A DNA stretch of 64,000 nt from Bacteroidales bacterium (GTDB lineage Bacteria > Bacteroidota > Bacteroidia > Bacteroidales > F082): the NCBI GenBank assembly GCA_017539045.1, contig JAFYHS010000009.1, positions 40,578 through 104,577 on the forward strand. Reading direction: 5' to 3'. The stretch's first letter is position 1. Each line of letters begins with the position of its first letter. A program made the translations under genes and the position numbers. The notes beneath the pieces were generated by a model that had not been told where the DNA came from, did not search any database, and saw nothing but the letters and a program-made list of their open reading frames with translations. Below, one piece after another: positions 57,901-64,000 of the stretch.

Positions 57901-60900
57901 CGTACCTATCGCATGTACAATGTGTATCAGGACGGCCAGCTGATTGGCCACACCACGGTCAATGACATTAGCAACGCCACTTACACTGTCAGCGGCCTGA
58001 CATACAATATGACTGGTTACACTTTCCAGGTGTCAGCGGTATACGACGAAGGCGAGAGCGCCCTTTCTGACCCGTGCACAGTGAAGGTCTCCGGATATGG
58101 CGACGTGAACGGTCACGTGTACGAGCAGGACGGCACTACTGGCATTGCTGGCGCTACCGTGACGATGGTTGGCCAAGACGAGTTCGGTGTTTCGCACACC
58201 TATAACTTCCAGACCAACACCCAGGGCTACTACACCGGCCACATCTATGTTGGTGTCGCCTATGACGGCCAAGCCGCCAAGGAAGGCTATCAGACCGCTT
58301 ACGAGCCTGTTCAAGGTGAACCCATCGTGATCAACTACGACGAGACCACCAGCCCGATCGACTACATCCTCGACGAGAACTTCGATCCCGTCTGTCAGGT
58401 CATCGCCGAGTACTACCCCGACAGCCTTGATCCGAATAGCCCGTACGTTAAGGTTTACTGGGGCTGTGGCCTGCCCGGTAGCGAAATCATCGAGGACTTC
58501 GAGACTGGCGACTTCAGCAAATTCGATTGGCAGATCGATCCCACCTATCCTTGGAGCATCACCACCACCAACCCGTATGAAGGTACCTACTGCATGAAGA
58601 GCGGCGGCTCTGGCGTGGCCAATGTCGTCAGCAATATGACCGTGTCGGTGAATATACCCTATGACGGTATCATGAGTTTCTTCGGCAAGATCTCCTCGGA
58701 GAACAACTGGGATTATGGCTATTTCTACATCGACGGCGTCCAGAAGGGCAGCTACACTGGTGCTGGCTCATGGGGCGAGAAGAAGTTTGACATCACAGCT
58801 GGTGACCACACCTTCCAATGGAGATACACGAAGGATGGTAGCGTCAACAGCAACGACGACTGCTTCTATGTCGACTACATCACCTTCTATAAGAGACCCG
58901 AACCTGCACAACCCGGTTGGCACACCTACTGCGAGAGCGAGTTCAACAACGCTGTCGGTAGCAACCTGACCACGACCCCGAGCTGGGCTTACGAATATCC
59001 CGCCAGCTTCCTGAACAACACTTATGCAGGTTGGAACATCACTAAGGTCTCCCTGTTCTCCGACAACATGTACAGCGCCGTTGGTGGCAACTACACCTGC
59101 CGTATCTATGTGGGTGGCAACGAGCCCGCCGCTGGTACCATGGTGAGCACCATCACCGTTGACGTTCCGAGCAACCAGAACGCCTGGGTTGACTGGGATC
59201 TGACGACTCCTGTCAACGTGACTGGTACTGACCCGATTTGGGTGGTCTGGACGGCCAACAGCACCGTGAGTAGCTGGCCCGCTGGTTGCTGTGGCGACCT
59301 GAACGACCTCGGCACCTGGTGGGATGGCGGCAATGGCTGGGATCACCAGAGCTATGGCACCTGGACCATGAGACATTGGTTCACGAACCGCGCTGGTCGT
59401 AGCGTTGCTGTGGAAGCTGCCGATGTGGCTCCTACTGCCGTTGCCGACGCCAACTCGATCAACAGCAACCTCCGCAACTTCGTGAAGGGTGACAACAGCA
59501 GCAGTGCTGTTTGCGCCAACCCAAATGCTGTTAAGGGTGCTGCCCTGAGCAGCGATGTCAACCGTAGCCTGAACCACTACAGAGTGTATCGTACGAACTG
59601 CTACAACGACGGTCCTTACACTGCAGAAAACACCGTTCTCTTGGCCACCGTTTGGGTGCCCGACACCGTCTACATCGATGTTGAGTGGGCCGACCTTGAG
59701 CCTGGTGTCTACAAGTGGGGCGTTGGTGCCGTATACGAGGGCAACCGCGGCGAGATGATTGAGGCACCCATCAACTGGGCTGCTCCTGTCACTGTCAATA
59801 GAGACATGAATGCCGAAGCTACACCTTCCGATCCTGTTGAAGTGGTAATGGATCGCGCTCCTTGGGATTTGCTTGCTTACTTTACTGGTACAAGTGCTGG
59901 TCAGCAGGCTATTGCTACGGATGGCAATAGTATCTTTACGGCAAGTTGGCAAGCAACGCCAACAGGCGGTTACACTTTCTATCAATACGATATGTCTGGT
60001 AACTTCATCGAGGGATTCAATATTGCTGGGGCTACACAAATCCGAGACCTATCTTATGATGGACAATACTTCTATGGTTCGTCTGGCGGTGCTAACATCT
60101 TCAAGCTTGACCTCACCAACCGTACCTTGGTTGGTACTATCACTTGCTCTGGCGCCACTTCGCGTCACTGCACCTATGATCCTGTCCGTAACGGTTTGTG
60201 GGTCGGTAACTGGTCAACCTTGGCCCTCTATGATATGAATGGTGCTCTCCAATTCACGGCTCCGAACCCAACGAGTGCATATGGTTCTGCTTACTATCAG
60301 GATGAGACGGGCGACGAACATCTCTACTTGTTCAGCCAACCAAACAGTGACGCTAAGGTCTTTGACTATAACATTACTACCAACACCATAGAATACTCAG
60401 TCGTCTTTGACTTTGCTTCGACTCCTGGTTATGACGAGGGTATTGCGGGCGGTGCCTTTATTGCAGAATATAATGGGAAGATTGCCTTCTTTGGTAATAT
60501 TCAGCAAGACCCGAACCTCATTGGTATCTATGAGCTGAGAGAGAGTGGTACAGGTCCGACGCCTCCAGGTCCTGGTGGCAGCAACCTGAACCAACTGGCC
60601 CTGCCTCGTGAGAGCGAGACCATCTGGTCGAACTGCCTCGACAAAGATATGTTCATCATCAACGACTCACTCAATAACAATGGCGTGACTGTCAATGTGC
60701 TGCTCAACAGCGCCGATAGCCCAGAGGGTGTCCAAGTGACCTTCACCAACTACAACGAGGCTGAGCAGGAGATGTATCCTGTCGATCCCGTCATCCTTGA
60801 CGAGACTGGCTTCTATGCCTTCCAGAGCTTCCGTAAGGGCGAATACAACGTCAAGGTTGAATTCGATGGCTACGAGCCCATTGAGGATAGCGTGAGCATC

Positions 60901-63900
60901 TGGGCCCCGACTGACCTGCGTTATGTGATGACTGAGATCATCTACGGTGTTTCCGACCTTTACGTGTCCAGCACTGGTTGGGCCATGTGGGGTGCCGAAG
61001 GTACGCCTGTTGCCCCGACTCCCCCTGGTACTGGCAGTACCTTCAACGTTGACTTCGAGAGTGGCATGCCTGACGGTTGGACGACCATCGATGCCGATGG
61101 CGACGGATACAACTGGGTGCTTGGATCGGCTGTTGGCGGCATCTATCTGATTCCTGGTGCCAGTCTTGCTGGTGCGGGCCATAATGCCTCGGGTGACTTG
61201 ATCTGCTCTGGATCGTACGAGAATAATTATTACCAAGCTCTTCATCCGGACAATTTCCTCGTGTCGCCCCAGGTGACCCTCGCAACTGGTTCCACCTTCA
61301 GCTTCTGGGCCTGTGGCCAGGATGCCAGCTACGCAGCTGAACACTTCGGTGTGGCAGTGTCCGATAATGGCACAAGTAACTGGACAATGGTCCAGGAGTG
61401 GACGATGACCGCCAAGGGAGGTGATAATGGCATAATGAGTTATGGCCGTGATGGCAACAATCGTGTACAAGGTAATTGGTACCATTATAGCGTTGACCTC
61501 AGCAGCTTCGCTGGCCAGAAGTACATAGCCATTCGTCACTTCAACTGCACCGACCAGTTTATCCTTGATGTTGACGACATCGAGCTCTCCAGCGGTGCCA
61601 AAGACGGTGACCGTCACCTCGAGTACTTCAAGGTTATGTGCACCAGCATTGACGGCGAGCCCATCTTCAACGCTGACACCGAGCACCCGTTCTGCCAGGT
61701 GAACACAGAGGATTTAGTTGCAGGCGAGCACTACATCGCCAAGGTTGCTGCCGTGTACACTACTGGTATGAGCGCCTGGACAGAATGCGAGTGGCAGTAC
61801 ATCCCATGCGAAAATTACCCTGGCACTGTCAACGGTGTTGAGGTCAACGGTAACGAAATCAGCTGGGAGTATCCTGGTGGTGGCGTTGGCCCGCAACCAG
61901 GCCAAGGCGACGTCTTCAGCGTTGATTTCGAGGCTGGTCTGCCCGATGGTTGGACGGTCATTGATGGTAACAACGACGGTTGGACATGGTGCTTAACTAG
62001 TGCTATCCCTTCCACTTGGATTTACTATCAAGGCTTGAGTCTTGACTGGTATCATGGTGGTACGAACGCCATTTGTAGTGGCTCCTATATTAATGGTGTG
62101 GGCGCCTTGAATCCAGACGAATACCTGGTTACGCCTCTGGTGAACATTGCCAGCGGATCAACCTTCAGCTTCTATGCTGCTGCTACTGACGCCAGCTATC
62201 CCGCTGACCACTTCGGTGTGTTCGTCTCCGATGACGCTGTCAACTGGACCATGGTCAACGAGTGGACGCTGACGGCTAAGAACGCCGGCAAGGCTGGTGA
62301 CCTCCGCGCTTCACGCGACGGTAACGGCGCTAGACTCGGCAACTGGTACAACTATAGCGTCGACCTGAGCGCCTACGCTGGCCAGAAGTACATTGCCATC
62401 CGTCACTTCAACTGCTACGACCAGTACATCATGTGCGTTGACGACATTGAGCTGACCAACGGCGCGAAGAGCCGCGACATCGAGATTGCCTTCAACGGCT
62501 TCGTGACCGATCCTGGTGCGATGGCCAACGGTGCCGACGCTTCTTGGATCAAGGGGGGTCAGAGCACCTTTGGTCCTGGCTGTCAACAGTCCAGTGGCAA
62601 CAGAGTTGGTGATGTCTTTACCCTTGATGCCGCCACAACCATCAGCGAGATTGAGGTCTATGGCTACCAGACTGGTAGCTCTACCACTTCGACTTTCACA
62701 GGCTTCTATGCCCAGATTTACGACGGCAACCCGATGAACGGTGGCAGCGTCGTTTGGGGCGATGCCAACGCTAATATCATGACAGCCACGGCCTTCACGA
62801 ACTGCTATCGCGGTAGTGATGGTGATGCCACTGGTACGACCCGCCCGATTATGAGCGTCACTGCCAGCAACCTCAGTATCCAACTTGAAGCTGGCACGTA
62901 CTACCTCGTGTATCAACTGAGCGGCACTGGTTCAAGCGGTCCTTGGGGTCAACCTCACGCTGAGCCTGGTGTCGGCAATATCGGTAACGGTGTTCAGTGG
63001 CTTGGCAGCAATAACGCTTGGCAGACCCTGATTGATTCAGGCTCTAACACTCCTTACGGTTGTGCCATGAAAATCATGGGTGCCGGTGGCACTCCTGGTC
63101 CTGGCCCGCAGCCTGGCGGCGACATCCTTGGAGCTATGATCTTCGTGGACGGTGAATGGGAGGCCTTCGTTGAGGCTCCGACCAACACCTACACCTACGA
63201 AGGCGACGGCAACGAGGTCTGCGTCCGCATGGTTTACAACGGCACGAACACCCTGCCTGAGGGTAACATCTACTACTCGATGAGCTGCCCCGAGTGCGAC
63301 GAGTTCAATCCTTCCGCTGCATGCGAACCTGGCGAACCTATCCACGCCGAGGTGAACAACACCACCGACGAGGTGACAGTGTGGTGGGGCGAACAGCCCA
63401 CGCCTCCTGCCCAACCCATCGAGGAATGGCTGTACTACGACAATGGTACCTATGCCGTGAGCGTTGGCACCGACAACGCCACGACCACGATCTACTGGGC
63501 TACGATGTTCCCGGCCGAATCGCTGGTTGCCTACGCTGGCACCAACCTGACGAAGGTTGCTGCGTTCGAGTATGCAAGTTCGTACAATAATCCTAAGACT
63601 GTGACCATCTATCTGGGAGGTACCACTGCTCCTGGCACTGCCTACAGCACGGTAACCTATACTCCGAGTGTTGACGGTGACTTCGAGGAAGTGACTCTGA
63701 CCACGCCAGTTGCCATCGATGGTACACAGAACCTGTGGATTGTGTGCTCGCAGATGGGTCCACATCCTGCCCATGCGTGCGTCGACACCGGTGAGCCGAA
63801 CAACCGCTGGATCAGCCTCGACGGCAATGAATGGCTTGACCTGGCCGCCGCCGGTCTGCCTGGCTACGGCTGGTTGCTGCGTGGCTTCGTGACGAACCAG

Positions 63901-64000
63901 GCCAAGGGCTCTGTTGAGAACATCGCCATTGAGCCTGCTCCTGCACAGCCTGTGACTGGCAACATGACGCTGAGCCACACCGAGGAGGTGAGCATCCCGG
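54970..64000 (+). CDS. Giant gingipain-adhesin-like surface protein (3' end cut by window)
   Basis: The frame is open from ATG 54970 to the right edge, 3,010 codons, with no stop. Signal peptide MKKVISLMMLLLAFTGFVRA. Modules in order: beta-rich N-terminal domain (about 20-600); cleaved-adhesin-like module 1 (about 613-788, FEDGMLGWTSIDNDGDGNTW ... DNYLVSP); Fn3-like (800-1040); carboxypeptidase-regulatory-like (1043-1128); jelly-roll (1175-1310); Fn3-like; a propeller-like segment (about 1631-1857); then cleaved-adhesin module 2 (2025-2212) and module 3 (2316-2497) with GWTTIDADGDGYNWVLGS, as in the gingipain K domains; then WLYYDNGTYAVSVG modules. It most likely mediates binding to host or matrix. 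A T9SS sorting domain is expected beyond 64000. Confidence 0.9.
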   Translation, partial: MMKKVISLMMLLLAFTGFVRAGEITVHDGNVTSSYIPVWGLWTDNSLQHEFVYPANELGAMNGEEISKLKFYTNVTSSGTYANISWNGSFRVYLKEVASASIASFLGTDDATLVYEGLLGVVSNEMEITFATPYTYNGGNLWIGVYYTATTGYSSSQWVGETVSGAAVYGRSGANYTVNTTDFLPKTTFTHTGSGNGGGGFEDMLHVKYMDGDTEVIDTLNLGVRPAGCWMEPFQFTMYSEGPTYTVTVLDFTPSDGMFSVSGQELPFQVAPNADVDLTMAINGTQPGIIERQFVAITEGNRAAHIWPVMVELYSPECPDVVEVAYDLGTITPGFSYVGIPADITPTTLHDDYTLPFPEISEGVDGVYKLTFEQDQLLNAFVSQGENGKVALYTEDFYGEGGPMAHNYYQGPGIGGGGLPFEAMIGDESSTTVSSYFPFHVFFRYSIGENLFLASELAEAGVTTAPMTSLSWYVDNTTCTQEQNNISIWMANVEENEIPTMSHITSDMALVYTGNNLPAPAEGWNEFVLNGDSFAWDGVSNVLIVCQRNNGEYQGRVNWRTHNPGFYAMGYKWTDGSAYDMQNESYSLTRSNTNRANIIMKGGNRGNRDALSFDFEDGMLGWTSIDNDGDGNTWFHSSLSQTYSCYVYTGWGNNDSDGFAVSQSYTDCTNDAYDADNYLVSPQKYSLEAGASLNFYFDYANDNYRDYFEVCVATANNPTANDFTSVWNVNMRGNAAKTQVRHTNNRYFNWREVNVDLSAYVGQEVWIAFHHEDYDNYEIFIDDVTINTGDTAPTPPTPTVGDISAGPVIENLPVTPGTYYLVASSTDPDFEVTINAEQIPCPAVEGFAFGPTPPDNYDEAEPASVTLHWNIPPYATGWRLIFGSTYYPEPGHPQTIMYPADGSFSTDLANSYTVRNLWNNTNYFWHVEFNNDGCPDGVSSPIWGFTTHLNIPNNLHAEDETIFEGEDAVLLWDPVVDRTYRMYNVYQDGQLIGHTTVNDISNATYTVSGLTYNMTGYTFQVSAVYDEGESALSDPCTVKVSGYGDVNGHVYEQDGTTGIAGATVTMVGQDEFGVSHTYNFQTNTQGYYTGHIYVGVAYDGQAAKEGYQTAYEPVQGEPIVINYDETTSPIDYILDENFDPVCQVIAEYYPDSLDPNSPYVKVYWGCGLPGSEIIEDFETGDFSKFDWQIDPTYPWSITTTNPYEGTYCMKSGGSGVANVVSNMTVSVNIPYDGIMSFFGKISSENNWDYGYFYIDGVQKGSYTGAGSWGEKKFDITAGDHTFQWRYTKDGSVNSNDDCFYVDYITFYKRPEPAQPGWHTYCESEFNNAVGSNLTTTPSWAYEYPASFLNNTYAGWNITKVSLFSDNMYSAVGGNYTCRIYVGGNEPAAGTMVSTITVDVPSNQNAWVDWDLTTPVNVTGTDPIWVVWTANSTVSSWPAGCCGDLNDLGTWWDGGNGWDHQSYGTWTMRHWFTNRAGRSVAVEAADVAPTAVADANSINSNLRNFVKGDNSSSAVCANPNAVKGAALSSDVNRSLNHYRVYRTNCYNDGPYTAENTVLLATVWVPDTVYIDVEWADLEPGVYKWGVGAVYEGNRGEMIEAPINWAAPVTVNRDMNAEATPSDPVEVVMDRAPWDLLAYFTGTSAGQQAIATDGNSIFTASWQATPTGGYTFYQYDMSGNFIEGFNIAGATQIRDLSYDGQYFYGSSGGANIFKLDLTNRTLVGTITCSGATSRHCTYDPVRNGLWVGNWSTLALYDMNGALQFTAPNPTSAYGSAYYQDETGDEHLYLFSQPNSDAKVFDYNITTNTIEYSVVFDFASTPGYDEGIAGGAFIAEYNGKIAFFGNIQQDPNLIGIYELRESGTGPTPPGPGGSNLNQLALPRESETIWSNCLDKDMFIINDSLNNNGVTVNVLLNSADSPEGVQVTFTNYNEAEQEMYPVDPVILDETGFYAFQSFRKGEYNVKVEFDGYEPIEDSVSIWAPTDLRYVMTEIIYGVSDLYVSSTGWAMWGAEGTPVAPTPPGTGSTFNVDFESGMPDGWTTIDADGDGYNWVLGSAVGGIYLIPGASLAGAGHNASGDLICSGSYENNYYQALHPDNFLVSPQVTLATGSTFSFWACGQDASYAAEHFGVAVSDNGTSNWTMVQEWTMTAKGGDNGIMSYGRDGNNRVQGNWYHYSVDLSSFAGQKYIAIRHFNCTDQFILDVDDIELSSGAKDGDRHLEYFKVMCTSIDGEPIFNADTEHPFCQVNTEDLVAGEHYIAKVAAVYTTGMSAWTECEWQYIPCENYPGTVNGVEVNGNEISWEYPGGGVGPQPGQGDVFSVDFEAGLPDGWTVIDGNNDGWTWCLTSAIPSTWIYYQGLSLDWYHGGTNAICSGSYINGVGALNPDEYLVTPLVNIASGSTFSFYAAATDASYPADHFGVFVSDDAVNWTMVNEWTLTAKNAGKAGDLRASRDGNGARLGNWYNYSVDLSAYAGQKYIAIRHFNCYDQYIMCVDDIELTNGAKSRDIEIAFNGFVTDPGAMANGADASWIKGGQSTFGPGCQQSSGNRVGDVFTLDAATTISEIEVYGYQTGSSTTSTFTGFYAQIYDGNPMNGGSVVWGDANANIMTATAFTNCYRGSDGDATGTTRPIMSVTASNLSIQLEAGTYYLVYQLSGTGSSGPWGQPHAEPGVGNIGNGVQWLGSNNAWQTLIDSGSNTPYGCAMKIMGAGGTPGPGPQPGGDILGAMIFVDGEWEAFVEAPTNTYTYEGDGNEVCVRMVYNGTNTLPEGNIYYSMSCPECDEFNPSAACEPGEPIHAEVNNTTDEVTVWWGEQPTPPAQPIEEWLYYDNGTYAVSVGTDNATTTIYWATMFPAESLVAYAGTNLTKVAAFEYASSYNNPKTVTIYLGGTTAPGTAYSTVTYTPSVDGDFEEVTLTTPVAIDGTQNLWIVCSQMGPHPAHACVDTGEPNNRWISLDGNEWLDLAAAGLPGYGWLLRGFVTNQAKGSVENIAIEPAPAQPVTGNMTLSHTEEVSIP

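Noticed and set aside
55285-60039. Long minus-strand ORFs (55285-56289, 56881-57651, 58768-60039) inside the giant adhesin gene
   Set aside because: They lie antisense to a continuous 3,010-codon frame with signal peptide and known modules. Their translations have no recognisable domain and reflect the C-ending codon bias of the sense strand.

Overview
The window (64 kb, roughly half G+C) reads as chromosome of a Bacteroidota bacterium, most likely a Bacteroidales-type anaerobe. Reasons: most transcription units start with the Bacteroidota -7 motif TAnnTTTGC instead of an E. coli -10; at least six secreted proteins end in a type IX secretion (T9SS, Por) type A sorting domain (YPNP ... G-Y/F-V ... 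K); there is a gingipain-like C25 protease, a streptopain-like C10 protease, a FecI/FecR pair, a serine palmitoyltransferase (sphingolipids) and an OlsF/Gls-like aminolipid synthase; and housekeeping pairs typical of the phylum (rsmD with DUF3822, folK with a deoxynucleoside kinase) are present. No phage, insertion sequence, CRISPR array, rRNA or tRNA was seen.

Layout. 1-2895 (minus): a gingipain-like protease whose C-terminal InlB-type repeats run off the left edge. 3000-5839: AbrB-type regulator, membrane acyltransferase, AlkD-like protein carrying an in-frame palindromic repeat, alpha/beta hydrolase. 5843-8411: C10 protease, a T9SS cargo. 8457-11469: Mrp and NfuA-type Fe-S carriers, then a T9SS cargo. 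11491-14690: a large hairpin repeat, a secreted protein of unknown function, a methyltransferase-like protein, cobalamin adenosyltransferase and a small DUF2795-like protein. 14770-15327: an HEFGH-motif membrane protein. 15397-20879: a cleanly bounded five-gene operon, hypB - Fe-S flavoprotein - hypA - small membrane protein - DUF5692 membrane protein, with its own promoter and terminator and no hydrogenase. 20936-22767: fused aminolipid acyltransferase. 22775-25343 (minus): rsmD, DUF3822, a pseudopilin-like protein, and a protein with four exact 25-residue repeats. 25382-27676: amn, holA, dtd. 27776-29866 (minus): subtilase, a T9SS cargo. 29955-31588: rbfA and a LolC/E-type permease. 31542-35474 (minus): ksgA, TPR protein, lipoprotein, and separately rplU-rpmA. 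35641-44798: ECF sigma factor, FecR anti-sigma, STN-domain outer-membrane barrel and two large T9SS surface proteins. 45601-47611: ABC-F ATPase. 47613-50692: sppA divergent from folK and a deoxynucleoside kinase. 50809-52848: sphingolipid pair. 53104-64000: a T9SS propeller-like protein and a giant gingipain-adhesin-like protein (more than 3,010 residues) running off the right edge.

How it fits together. A large share of the coding capacity is exported protein: proteases (C25, C10, S8) and modular adhesins with cleaved-adhesin, jelly-roll, Fn3-like, beta-helix and propeller-like modules. The secretion machinery itself is not here. The sigma/FecR/STN-barrel set sits directly in front of two cargo genes and looks like a regulator of surface-protein production. 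The most system-like, least explained locus is the hypB-flavoprotein-hypA-DUF5692 operon. The intergenic space also carries at least four unrelated families of palindromic elements plus AACTGA-type leader repeats, one element having been captured inside a gene.
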